A stretch of DNA of 64,000 nt from Phycisphaerae bacterium. Its GTDB lineage: Bacteria; Planctomycetota; Phycisphaerae; UBA1845. The notes under the pieces were generated by a model. It saw only the letters and a program-made list of their open reading frames with translations. It searched no databases and was not told the DNA's origin. This document shows positions 46,151-54,357 of this stretch, one piece after another. The DNA lies in contig JAJVHU010000026.1 of NCBI GenBank assembly GCA_022072505.1, forward strand, positions 1 through 64,000. The letters run 5' to 3'. Numbering within the stretch: position 1 is the stretch's first letter; each line of letters begins with the position of its first letter. Both the position numbers and the translations under genes were made by a program.

Positions 46151-46313
46151 CCTTGGCACAGGCTCTGTCAGCAACTGCCGCTATGATTGGTTCCTGAGGG
46201 CGTTGCGCAGCGACATGTGATGAAGTACTAGAACCTATCACAATACTCGCAAACTATGGTTAATACGACCGAAGTGCAATGCAAATTCATCGAAGAAACG
46301 CAGTCCCGCCGCG

Positions 46314-46796
46314 ATGAGCGAAAACCATAAAATGACGTTCTGGGATAGGTTCTACTACAGCAATCCTAAACTCCGACGAAACAGACGATGGTTGCCGAGG
46401 CATGTATGGTTCGCAACGCTAGGCCTGCTGCATGTTGCCGCCGCACTCGTTATTGAGCAGATAGGGTCGATAGCCAGCTATAGTATCTACTTAGTTATTG
46501 ACTTTCCATTGGCTATCTTGGTTGAAGAATCAGAATATGTGTATCGGTATGGGCAATGGTTTGATAGCCATCGTTTTTTCTCGCTTAAGTGCCATTGGTT
46601 TATCGTTTTGCATGGAACTATCATGTATGCAGGCATTGGATATGTTATTGGACTAATTATGGAGCGCCGCACCGTTAAACAGGGTGCTGTCAATGGGTCA
46701 CGTTCGCAAGGAAACGGTGATGGCTGCATACAAAGTCGCGGCAACATATTCCGAGAGGATATGTCTAATAATAGGGATCCGGACGCCCAGTATTAA
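46314..46796 (+). CDS. Membrane immunity candidate for unit 1
   Basis: The product has 160 residues. Two hydrophobic regions, HVWFATLGLLHVAAALVIEQIGSIASYSIYLVIDFPLAIL and WFIVLHGTIMYAGIGYVIGLIM, are followed by a hydrophilic tail. The gene is visibly AT-richer than the Rhs core and directly follows an Rhs effector, so it is the best immunity candidate. A membrane protein would suit an effector that acts in the periplasm or membrane, such as a cell-wall or lipid hydrolase. No family is recognised. Confidence 0.6.
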   Translation: MSENHKMTFWDRFYYSNPKLRRNRRWLPRHVWFATLGLLHVAAALVIEQIGSIASYSIYLVIDFPLAILVEESEYVYRYGQWFDSHRFFSLKCHWFIVLHGTIMYAGIGYVIGLIMERRTVKQGAVNGSRSQGNGDGCIQSRGNIFREDMSNNRDPDAQY

Positions 46797-46857
46797 CTTG
46801 TCAATCGTTTGTTCTCTCGCAGAACACTTGGCCAAGTAGAGTGGAATCGAAGGTGGG

Positions 46858-48666
46858 TTGTTTGTATTTGAAGGGCCACTCCAGTATCGAGCATGGTTTT
46901 GTCGTCCGGACGTGCTGCGGGTCAAATGCGTGGGCTCGGCGCTGGAGGTGTGGTATAATCCCTCGGGGACGCCGGGAGCGCCGACGCTGTCGGCGACGGA
47001 TGGGGACATCGGCTGGGGCGGGGTGGCGCTTAGCGGCTGGGACGCGCTCTTTGACAATTTGAAAGTCGCGTATGACGCGGACGACGATGACGACATCACC
47101 GGGTCGGACGACGTCGTCATCAGCGAGGACTTCGCGGGGACGAGCGTCTCGCCGACGCATGACGACGCGGGGAACCTGACGAAGGACGCGGATTACGCCT
47201 ACGTCTATGACGGGTGGAACAACCTCGTCAAGGTGCGGGCGCAGAATGATGCCGACGTCGTGATCGGCGTCTACGCCTACTACGCCGACAACCGCCGCGC
47301 GTCCAAGACCGTGACCAACCGCGGCGACCTCGACGGCGTGACGTACTTCTTCTACGACGGCCTGCGCGAGATCGAGGAGCGCAACGGCTCGGAGCAGGTG
47401 ACGCAGCAGTACGTCTGGGGCCACGAGTACATCGACCAGCTCCTGATGATCCGCGGCGCGGGCGGCACCTGGTTCGTGCATCAAGACGCCAATTGGAACG
47501 TCATCGCGTTGACCACGCCCGGCGGCGACGTGGCTGAGGAGGTGCAGTACCAGCCGTATGGTTTGCCGCAGGTGCGGCGCCACCTGGCCTTCGGCGACGC
47601 GGACGCCGACGGCGACGTGGACAGCAGTGACAACACGGCCCGCACCGCGGCGCTGACGACGTACAACCGCGCCTTCGACGCGGACTTCGACGCCGACGTG
47701 TCCAACACCAGCGGCGACGCGGACAAGCTCGCCTGGGACGCCAGTTACAATGACCCCGACGCCTCTGTGACGATGGTCGTCCCCAACCGCAGCTTCTCGC
47801 CGACGGGGAACCCGTTCCTCTTCACGGGAAGACGCCTCGACGCCGAAACCGGCCTCTACTTCTACCGCTTCCGCACGTACCACCCGACGCTCAAGACGTT
47901 CATCCAGCGAGACCCGCTGGGCTACGTCGATTCGGCGAATTTGTATCAATATGTGGGCGGAATGCCGACGGCGGCGGGGGATCCGCTGGGGTTACGGACG
48001 TTTGATGAAGATGATCCGCCTCGCGACTGGCCCGGGAATATCGGAAAGGGACTAGGTGAGGACAAGGATGATGGAATCACAGGAGACTGCGAGCGCCTAG
48101 AGAAGGTCAAGAAGATAAGCACGGATGCCGCACGGCGGGGTGCCGCTGATGATTATCGCGGAATGCGGGCAACTGTCGGAATAGGAATGGTTGCTATCGC
48201 TGGGATCCTTTTGCCCGGTCCGGATGATATCATCTTCAGTGGCTTAGCAGCTCGATACGGTTATCGCTGGGTAACGCAGTTTGGGAGAAAAGTGTTAGTT
48301 GATAAGAGGGGCCGCAAGATCGCCGCGGATCAGGCTAAACAGCTAGAAAGCATCTACAACAAGCTGAAAAAACTCCAAAAGGGTGGCAATCTAGCCTCTT
48401 TGACTATTGAAGAACTGAGAAAACTACTATCAAGATCCGAACTCGCTGCACTAAGAATGTTGTTTGGCCAAGGTAAGGATGGGGCACAAGCATCGCTTGC
48501 ACTAATCAACGCAGGCCTAAAAGGTGTTCCTCCTGGTCTTACGCAGAACGCTTTGGATATTTATGCTGAAATCGCAAGGAGATCTATAGAAGCTGGACAT
48601 GATGATGGTGTGCAGATAATGCGACTTGAGATTATCGCAGCCATAAACGACCTCATGAAACCGTGA
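46858..48666 (+). CDS. Rhs tip unit 2: least broken core with unknown effector domain
   Basis: The homology starts at RPDVLRVKCVGSALEVWYNPSG (LamG-like end). It continues without interruption through GWDALFDNLKVAYDADDDDDITGSDDVVISEDFAGTSV and the Rhs core with the dockerin-like insertion, to RDPLGYVDSANLYQYVGGMPTAAGDPLGL. The C-terminal 215 residues are unrelated to the other units: a hydrophobic VGIGMVAIAGILLPGPDDIIFSGLAARYG segment, then a helical Lys/Leu-rich region, and the end IYAEIARRSIEAGHDDGVQIMRLEIIAAINDLMK. I cannot assign a toxin family. The TTG start at 46858 is not convincing, as no N-terminal Rhs part exists. Confidence 0.75.
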   Translation: MFVFEGPLQYRAWFCRPDVLRVKCVGSALEVWYNPSGTPGAPTLSATDGDIGWGGVALSGWDALFDNLKVAYDADDDDDITGSDDVVISEDFAGTSVSPTHDDAGNLTKDADYAYVYDGWNNLVKVRAQNDADVVIGVYAYYADNRRASKTVTNRGDLDGVTYFFYDGLREIEERNGSEQVTQQYVWGHEYIDQLLMIRGAGGTWFVHQDANWNVIALTTPGGDVAEEVQYQPYGLPQVRRHLAFGDADADGDVDSSDNTARTAALTTYNRAFDADFDADVSNTSGDADKLAWDASYNDPDASVTMVVPNRSFSPTGNPFLFTGRRLDAETGLYFYRFRTYHPTLKTFIQRDPLGYVDSANLYQYVGGMPTAAGDPLGLRTFDEDDPPRDWPGNIGKGLGEDKDDGITGDCERLEKVKKISTDAARRGAADDYRGMRATVGIGMVAIAGILLPGPDDIIFSGLAARYGYRWVTQFGRKVLVDKRGRKIAADQAKQLESIYNKLKKLQKGGNLASLTIEELRKLLSRSELAALRMLFGQGKDGAQASLALINAGLKGVPPGLTQNALDIYAEIARRSIEAGHDDGVQIMRLEIIAAINDLMKP

Positions 48667-48669
48667 TAA

Positions 48670-49194
48670 TTGTGCGATCAGAAGGGCGACAACACCTCTG
48701 ACTTTGCCATGAACGATATTCGTTGCAATTGGTTGGTTATCTTGCTCTTGGCCGATGCGCCGAAGTTGTTTCGCATGTGCCGCTTGCACAAAAAGTTTAT
48801 ATCTAGAAAACTTGCTTTTAGCCTGGTTAAAGAGGGGACGTTTAATGCATTCTACGATTGGATCGCATCCCCCAGTGGGGTCATTATAGGTGTAAGATAC
48901 TGGGTATTAGGTGACGAGCTAAATGGCTATTGTTTTTCGTGGCATAAGCTACCATATATTAGGCGGACAATGCATCCTGATGCGTATGACATTAGATTTA
49001 ACTGCGATTTACCGGAGTGTGTTCCTCCAAGAAACGATCAATGTTTTGGTGGTGATGTCATTTATAAAGCAGATCAGTCTGAGCTTTATGCCCTGGCGCT
49101 AGATCTGTACGGATTAGATCAGTATGATTTGGTCGCCGGGCTGAGAATAATCGACCTGCCAGAGCTGAAGGAGACGAAGGATGGATCCAATTGA
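48670..49194 (+). CDS. Immunity candidate for unit 2
   Basis: This frame of about 174 residues starts at TTG 48670, three bases after the effector stop; ATG 48709 is an alternative giving 161 residues. It includes LVILLLADAPKLFRMCRLHKKFISRKLAFSLVKEGTFNAFYDWIA, YCFSWHKLPYIRRTMHPDAYDIRFNCDLPECVPP, and an end LYALALDLYGLDQYDLVAGLRIIDLPELKE. The gene is AT-rich relative to the cores and lies in the usual immunity position. No known family is recognised. Confidence 0.55.
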   Translation: MCDQKGDNTSDFAMNDIRCNWLVILLLADAPKLFRMCRLHKKFISRKLAFSLVKEGTFNAFYDWIASPSGVIIGVRYWVLGDELNGYCFSWHKLPYIRRTMHPDAYDIRFNCDLPECVPPRNDQCFGGDVIYKADQSELYALALDLYGLDQYDLVAGLRIIDLPELKETKDGSN

Positions 49195-49272
49195 TGGATC
49201 CAATTATTGATCAAGCCCTCACCATCCGGACGCGCTTCGGGTAAAGTGCAGCGGCTCCGCGCTGGAGGTGTG

Positions 49273-49310
49273 GTTGATGGTGGCGCAGGTCTCTGACCTG
49301 CGAATCCGGG
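49273..49310. repeat. Short palindromic insertion (gcaggtctctgacctgc), copy 1
   Basis: The core gcaggtctctgacctgc is a palindrome. The surrounding ttgatggtggcgc...gaatccggg replaces the tataatccctcggggacgcc found in unit 2. The same replacement occurs at 51708-51742. Confidence 0.75.
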
Positions 49311-49362
49311 GGTTCGCCGACGCTTTCGGCCTCGGATGGGGACATCGGCTGGGGCGGGGGCC

Positions 49363-49414
49363 GGGTAGCGCGTCTCTCCGAGACGCGAGCACGGCACGGA
49401 GTGCCGCGCTACCC
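49363..49414. repeat. Repeat family D (52-bp palindrome), copy 2
   Basis: Identical in sequence and in flanking site to the copy in unit 1 (44494-44545), with the same downstream junction aagcgctctttgac. Confidence 0.8.
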
Positions 49415-49431
49415 AAGCGCTCTTTGACAAT

Positions 49432-51024
49432 TTGAAAGTCGCGTACGACTCGGACGACGATGACATCATCGACGATCCGGGGGACGACATCGTCATCGGC
49501 GAGGACTTCGCGGGGACGAGCGTCTCGCCGACGCATGACGACGCGGGGAACCTGACGAAGGACGCGGATTACGCCTACGTCTATGACGGCTGGAACAACC
49601 TCGTCAAGGTGCGGGCGCAGAACGACGCGGATGTGGTGGTGGGCGTCTACGCCTACTACGCCGACAACCGCCGGGCGTCCAAGACGGTGACGAACCGCGG
49701 GGCGCTCGACGGGCAGACGTACTTCTTCTACGACGGCCTGCGGGAGATCGAGGAGCGTAACGGCGCCGAGGCCGTGACGCAGCAATACGTCTGGGGCCAC
49801 GAGTACATCGACCAGCTCCTGATGATCCGCGGCGCGGGCGGCACGTGGTTCGTGCATCAAGACGCCAACTGGAACGTCATCGCCCTCACGACGCCCGGCG
49901 GCGACGTGGCCGAGGAGGTGCAGTATCAGCCGTATGGTTTGCCGCAGGTGCGGCGCCGCCTGGCCTTCGGCGACGCGGACGCCGACGGGGACGTGGACAG
50001 CAGTGACAACACGGCCCGCACCGCGGCGCTGACCACGTACAACCGCACGTTCGACGCCGACTTCGACGGCGACGTTTCCAACACCAGCGGCGACGCGGAC
50101 AAGCTCGCCTGGGACGCTTCGTACAATGACCCGGACGCCTCAGTGACGATGGTCGTCGCCAACCGGGCGTTCTCGCCCAGCGGCAACCCGTTCCTCTTCA
50201 CGGGCCGCCGCCTCGACGCCGAAACCGGCCTCTACTTCTACCGCTTCCGAACGTACCACCCCACGCTGAAGACGTTCATTCAGCGCGATCCGCTTGGGTA
50301 CGTCGATTCGGCGAGTTTGTATCAGTATGTGGGGGGAATGCCGACGGCGGCGGGGGATCCGTTGGGGCTCGAAGAAGACTCTCTGGGCGTTGATGAGTTC
50401 ATAAGAGAGCGTCGTGAGCAGGTTATTAATGGCCTTAAGGATCTCGGGAAAACAATTGAAGCAGGCCTCTCAATCATTGCAGCGGTAAACCCAATCATTG
50501 ATGGTTATCAGATTGTTACGGGCAAGGATGCGATAACCGGGAAAGATCTTTCCGCGGTCGAAAGAGCAATTGAAGCTGCTGGATTAATGATCCAAGGTGG
50601 CGGTTGGATCATTGAAGGCGGAGAAAAAGTCTACAAATTCTATGCAAAGGCCGAGGATGGAACAACGCGCGTATTTGTCATTCTGGCTAAAAGTTATGGT
50701 GAAGCGAAGGAGACGGTTGACCATCTCAGAAAAGGGTTGCAGTGGGGAAGCAAAGCGCCGCGGTCGGTAACGCCTACGGGAAAAAAGCAAATCATTACTT
50801 GGTGGTGGCGGAACCCACGGACGGGAAAGATAGAGGAATCCACAGTCGAGTACGATAGATTTGGTCGACAGGTCGCTCGTACTGATTGGACTAATCACGG
50901 GAGACCTGCGCAACATGGCGATCCTCATCACCATGTAACCGACTATGGACCTGGTAAAGGCAATGGTTGTGAATCGGGTCCGCTTGACGGACCGTTTCCT
51001 GGACATGAAAAACCCAAGCCATGA
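49432..51024 (+). CDS. Rhs tip unit 3: Rhs core plus pre-toxin and His-rich effector domain
   Basis: The first 305 residues repeat the core of units 1 and 2, including the dockerin-like DADGDVDSSDNTARTAALTTYN. After MPTAAGDPLGLEE the frame has GLSIIAAVNPIIDGYQIVTGKDAITGKDLSAVERAIEAAG, a typical pre-toxin (PT-TG/TM type) linker. The end is ESTVEYDRFGRQVARTDWTNHGRPAQHGDPHHHVTDYGPG. The His-rich terminal motif YDRFGRxVxRxDxTNHGRP...HPHxH type is known from several Rhs/CDI effector ends and suggests a metal-dependent nuclease. Its stop overlaps the next ATG by four bases. Confidence 0.75.
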   Translation: MKVAYDSDDDDIIDDPGDDIVIGEDFAGTSVSPTHDDAGNLTKDADYAYVYDGWNNLVKVRAQNDADVVVGVYAYYADNRRASKTVTNRGALDGQTYFFYDGLREIEERNGAEAVTQQYVWGHEYIDQLLMIRGAGGTWFVHQDANWNVIALTTPGGDVAEEVQYQPYGLPQVRRRLAFGDADADGDVDSSDNTARTAALTTYNRTFDADFDGDVSNTSGDADKLAWDASYNDPDASVTMVVANRAFSPSGNPFLFTGRRLDAETGLYFYRFRTYHPTLKTFIQRDPLGYVDSASLYQYVGGMPTAAGDPLGLEEDSLGVDEFIRERREQVINGLKDLGKTIEAGLSIIAAVNPIIDGYQIVTGKDAITGKDLSAVERAIEAAGLMIQGGGWIIEGGEKVYKFYAKAEDGTTRVFVILAKSYGEAKETVDHLRKGLQWGSKAPRSVTPTGKKQIITWWWRNPRTGKIEESTVEYDRFGRQVARTDWTNHGRPAQHGDPHHHVTDYGPGKGNGCESGPLDGPFPGHEKPKP

Positions 51025-51398
51025 ATCCTACAATTAAGAGCGTTTTTGAGATTGCGTTGGAATCCGCATCGCAGATTAATCTAGAAAGTCGAGCTTTTGA
51101 CCGGCTTATGAGTTTAATTGTCCATCGGTGCCCCGAGGAGCTTCCAGGTGCTTGCACGATTGACATGGTTTTTTCGGGCGAAAATTCTCATGCGCATTGT
51201 GTGATGATTCGTTTTAGTGGTGTAAGAATGCTGCGCATTGCAGAGTGGAATATTGATAATGTACGATTGGATTCGATGACAGCTGTCGATGTGCGGCACG
51301 AACAATGGGAGAACGTTTTTTGGGAAATCACCGAGGAGGAGCAGGGCTTAATTTCCTTTCGATGCCTAAGTGTTCGTATTCAAGAAATTCGGTTATGA
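51021..51398 (+). CDS. Immunity candidate for unit 3
   Basis: The product has 125 residues. It starts inside the effector stop (ATGA), strong evidence for a coupled effector-immunity pair. The sequence is soluble and acidic (IALESASQINLESRAFDRLMSLIVHRCPEELPGACTIDMVF ... VFWEITEEEQGLISFRC), with no signal peptide. No family is recognised. Its base composition is lower in GC than that of the Rhs core. Confidence 0.7.
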   Translation: MNPTIKSVFEIALESASQINLESRAFDRLMSLIVHRCPEELPGACTIDMVFSGENSHAHCVMIRFSGVRMLRIAEWNIDNVRLDSMTAVDVRHEQWENVFWEITEEEQGLISFRCLSVRIQEIRL

Positions 51399-51485
51399 GT
51401 GCTCGATGTTTCATGGTAGAGTCGCGATACGGATGGCCAGCCCGCCCAATCGCTATTTGACAATTTGAATTACATAGCAGCCTGC

Positions 51486-51795
51486 CGCAGGTCAAGCTGA
51501 ACTCGGGGAAGGACGCGGCGATCTACTTTCGCTATCTGGACCCGGACAACTGGTACCGGGCGCGGCTTCAGGGGACGCCTTCGGGGGCGGTTTTGCTGGA
51601 GAAGATGCTGAAGGGGAAGCTGACGACGCTGGATTCGGCGGCGGCGTTTCCTTCCGATCCGGACGTGCTTCGGGTCAAATGCGTTGGTTCCGCGCTGGAG
51701 GTGTGGCTGATGGTGGCGCAGGTCTCTGACCTGCGAATCCGGGGGTTCGCCGACGCTGTCGGCGACGGATGGGGACATCGGCTGGGGCGGGGTCC
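51486..51795 (+). pseudogene. Rhs tip unit 4, LamG-like fragment only
   Basis: The frame VKLNSGKDAAIYFRYLDPDNWYRARLQGTPSGAVLLEKMLKGKLTTLDSAAAFPSDPDVLRVKCVGSALEVW is almost identical to unit 1, then runs into the short palindrome (51708-51742) and an expanded repeat D block. No Rhs core or effector follows, so this is the broken end of the array. Confidence 0.75.
51708..51742. repeat. Short palindromic insertion, copy 2
   Basis: tggtggcgcaggtctctgacctgcgaatccggg, as in unit 3, sits at the same position in the LamG-like fragment. Confidence 0.75.
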
Positions 51796-51946
51796 GGGTA
51801 GGGTAGGTCGTCTCTCCGAGACGACAATGCGTGGCGCGTCTCTCCGAGACGACAATGCGTGGCGCGTCTCTCCGAGACGCGAATACGGCACGTGTGCCGC
51901 GCGACCCGGATTCGCGGCACAGAGTGCCGCGCTACCCCTTCAACCC
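51796..51946. repeat. Repeat family D, expanded copy
   Basis: It starts gggtaggtcgtctctccgagacg and contains three repeats of a unit including tctctccgagacgacaatgc and gtggcgcg. It then ends in gcacagagtgccgcgctaccc. It appears to be a tandem expansion of the inner hairpin of the 52-bp element. Confidence 0.7.
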
Positions 51947-51960
51947 GGCGCTACCCCGTT

Positions 51961-52083
51961 GAGCCTGGGAATTTTTCCCCAGCCGGGGCCTCATGATCGC
52001 GCGTCTTTCGGGTCACGGACCTGCCTTTCAGCCTTGGATTGGGTGTTTGATGCCGGAGGGCTTCCAATAAATTCCAAGACTCG
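51961..52083 (+). repeat. Repeat family E, copy 1
   Basis: The element starts gagcctgggaatttttcc and ends ccaataaattccaagactcg, imperfect inverted ends. The middle contains gcgcgtctttcgggtcac and ggattgggtgtttgatgc. A second copy with about 80 percent visible identity is at 54915-55036. Confidence 0.75.
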
Positions 52084-52470
52084 TTGGGTTGGTTGAGGCG
52101 GGATCGCCGCGAACCCAAAGTAGGCCGCCTTCGGCGCCCAACCTTGGGCTGGAGGCTGCGAAATTGCTTCGGGATGGAAACGAACGCATCCGACGGTCGT
52201 GCGGGATCGTCGGAATCATCGGGATTGAAACGAAACCCCGACGATCATGCGATCCCGTCGGCGGGGCGTGTTGCACTCCGGAGCCGGGTGGAGATACGGG
52301 TGCGACCTTATCCGCCTGTTGAAGAACGCGCGATCGGCTTTCGTGATACCGGTTTTTCCCGGTGAAATTCGCCTCCCGGAGAGAGGCGTTACCCTTTTTC
52401 AACGGACTGTTATGCCGGCGGAATCCGTTCTGGGCGCGAGGCGCCGTCCGGCGCGAGGGCGACTTGCGCG
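52084..52470. other. Intergenic region after the array
   Basis: No gene is visible. Bases 52313-52408 are a full copy of repeat C. The rest is mixed sequence with short direct repeats such as cgatcatgcgatcccgtcgg and a gcggcgcccaac run. Confidence 0.5.
52313..52408 (-). repeat. Repeat family C, copy 2
   Basis: Read on the minus strand it gives agtccgttgaaaaagggtaacgcctc...cgatcgcgcgttcttcaacaggcg, nearly identical to 19431-19526. It lies about 60 bases beyond the clpX stop and may act on its 3' end. Confidence 0.8.
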
Positions 52471-53784
52471 TCACGCGGATTCACGGCGGCGTTTTCGCCC
52501 GGTCTCGCCGGCGGGGGGCAGCAGGCGCTCGACGCCGTCGACGACCTGCTCGGTCACGACGTAGGTTCCGCCTTCGCCGAGGTCCGGCAGTTCATAAAGG
52601 ACTTCGAGCATCATCTCCTCCATCACGGCGCGCAGGGCGCGGGCCCCGGTTTCGCGCTCGATCGCCTTCTCCGCGATGCGCTCCAGCGCCCCTTGCGTGA
52701 ACTGAAGCTCGCAGCGCTCGTACTCGAAGAACTTCTTGTACTGCTTGACCAGCGCGCTTTTCGGCTCGGTGAGGATTCGCACCATGCTGTTGCGCGACAG
52801 CGGCTCCAGCGTCGTCACCATCGGCAGCCGCCCGACGAATTCGGGGATCATTCCGAACTCGATCAGATCCTCCGGCGAGACTTTCGCCAGGATGTTCGCC
52901 AGCGCCTGCGGATCGTCGCGTTCCTCCAGCTCGTTGCGGAACCCGATCGTGCTCTCGCCCAGCCGCCGGCGGATGATGTCGTCCAGTCCGACGAACGTCC
53001 CGCCGCAGATGAACAGGATGTTCGTCGTGTCCATCTGGATGTACTGCTGCTCCGGGTGCTTGCGACCGCCCTGCGGCGGCACGTTGGACACCGTCCCCTC
53101 CAGCATCTTCAGCAGGCTTTGCTGCACGCCTTCGCCCGACACGTCCCGCGTGATCGAGACGTTGTGCGAGGTTCGGCCGATTTTGTCGATCTCGTCGATG
53201 TAGACGATCCCGCGCTGGGCCTGCTCGAGGTCGTACTCGGCGTTCTGCAACAACCGCAGGAGAATGTTCTCCACGTCCTCGCCGACGTAGCCCGCCTCGG
53301 TCAGCGTCGTCGCGTCCGCGATGGCGAAGGGGACGTTCAGGAAGCGCGCCAGCGTCCGCGCCAGCAGCGTCTTCCCCGATCCCGTGGGACCGACGATCAG
53401 GACGTTGGACTTGTCGATTTCGACGTCGCCGCCCGAACCGCTCGAAGAAGCCGAGTCCACGTGAAGCAGCCGCTTGTAATGATTATGCACCGCAACGGAG
53501 AGCGTCTTCTTCGCGTGGTCCTGACCCACGACGTATTCGTCGAGGTAGGTCATGATCTCGCGCGGGCTGGGAATGCGCCCCAGAGAGGGTCCGGTCGCCG
53601 GCGTGGTCGACCGCCGAAGCTCCTGCTTGATGATGTTGTTGCACAGCTCGACGCAGGACTTGCAGATGAACACGTCGCGCGGACCTTCCACCATCGGTCC
53701 CGCCTCGCGAGGCCCCTTTCCGCAGAAGCTGCACGATCGCCCCCGACCGCCGCGTGATGAACCGCCTGACCGTCCCTGCGACAT
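52471..53784 (-). CDS. clpX: ATP-dependent Clp protease ATP-binding subunit ClpX
   Basis: This AAA+ unfoldase has 437 residues and feeds substrates to ClpP. The N-terminal zinc-binding domain is at about 18-50 ([35 protein letters not shown], four Cys). The AAA module has [15 protein letters not shown] (Walker A near residue 131), [15 protein letters not shown] (pore loop), [13 protein letters not shown] (Walker B) and [10 protein letters not shown]-type strands. The C-terminal D2 begins [11 protein letters not shown] and ends [24 protein letters not shown]. No clpP gene is adjacent. The start ATG 53784 is the only ATG before the zinc domain. Confidence 0.97.
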   Translation of the reverse strand: MSQGRSGGSSRGGRGRSCSFCGKGPREAGPMVEGPRDVFICKSCVELCNNIIKQELRRSTTPATGPSLGRIPSPREIMTYLDEYVVGQDHAKKTLSVAVHNHYKRLLHVDSASSSGSGGDVEIDKSNVLIVGPTGSGKTLLARTLARFLNVPFAIADATTLTEAGYVGEDVENILLRLLQNAEYDLEQAQRGIVYIDEIDKIGRTSHNVSITRDVSGEGVQQSLLKMLEGTVSNVPPQGGRKHPEQQYIQMDTTNILFICGGTFVGLDDIIRRRLGESTIGFRNELEERDDPQALANILAKVSPEDLIEFGMIPEFVGRLPMVTTLEPLSRNSMVRILTEPKSALVKQYKKFFEYERCELQFTQGALERIAEKAIERETGARALRAVMEEMMLEVLYELPDLGEGGTYVVTEQVVDGVERLLPPAGETGRKRRRESA

Positions 53785-54045
53785 GAATGCTCCGTCCCAC
53801 CGGCCGCAAAAACCGCCGATCCCTCCCGGCTCCCTGCCGGCCCGTCCTCTATATCGACCTTCCCCGACGTTCTCTCAACACGAATCCGCTCCAGCGGCCT
53901 GCAATCGCCCCTCTGACGCCAAAGCTGCGCGGGACGCTGCTACGGTGAATTCGACCCCGGAAAAACCATCGTGTGCGAATAAAGCCTAAACGCCGCTCGT
54001 CCCAAGACGTTCCTGCTTCCCAGCGATGTCGGGCGAAACGCAGCT

Positions 54046-54357
54046 TTATTTTTTCCCAGCCGCGGCTTTTTCGATCGCTCGTTTGCGCAGAGCCTCGTAT
54101 TCCTGGATTGTGATCTCCCCTGTATCCCGCAGTTCTCGCAGTTTATCAAGATCGAACAGGGACTCCCTCTCCGCGCCTCCCCCGGGTGACACCAGTTTCT
54201 TGGCTCGTTTCAGGACAAAGAGCGTGGCAATCAGCAGAACCGCCACGATGGAGAACCAGATCACCCAGTCGCGGACGTACTCGCCCGTCTGCCCGCTTCC
54301 GGCGGGCTTCGGAGCGGCCTGGAACGCCGCCAAAGCCGGAATGAACCACGTCGTCAT
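54046..54357 (-). CDS. SHOCT-domain membrane protein
   Basis: This small protein of 103 residues has one membrane helix (DWVIWFSIVAVLLIATLFVL). Its C-terminal FDLDKLRELRDTGEITIQEYEALRKRAIEKAAAGKK is a standard SHOCT (short C-terminal) domain. Such proteins are thought to help assemble or target complexes. The N-terminus may be a second, weaker anchor (FIPALAAFQAAP). It lies upstream of clpX by about 260 bases on the same strand. Confidence 0.8.
   Translation of the reverse strand: MTTWFIPALAAFQAAPKPAGSGQTGEYVRDWVIWFSIVAVLLIATLFVLKRAKKLVSPGGGAERESLFDLDKLRELRDTGEITIQEYEALRKRAIEKAAAGKK

Larger units (their letters stand above)
49212..49431 (+). pseudogene. Rhs tip unit 3, broken 5' part
   Basis: Homology to the other units begins at ccggacgcgcttcgggtaaa and is soon interrupted by the short palindrome at 49273-49310 and by the 52-bp palindrome at 49363-49414. 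Unit 4 carries the same short palindrome at the same place. No start codon or full domain is left. Confidence 0.7.
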
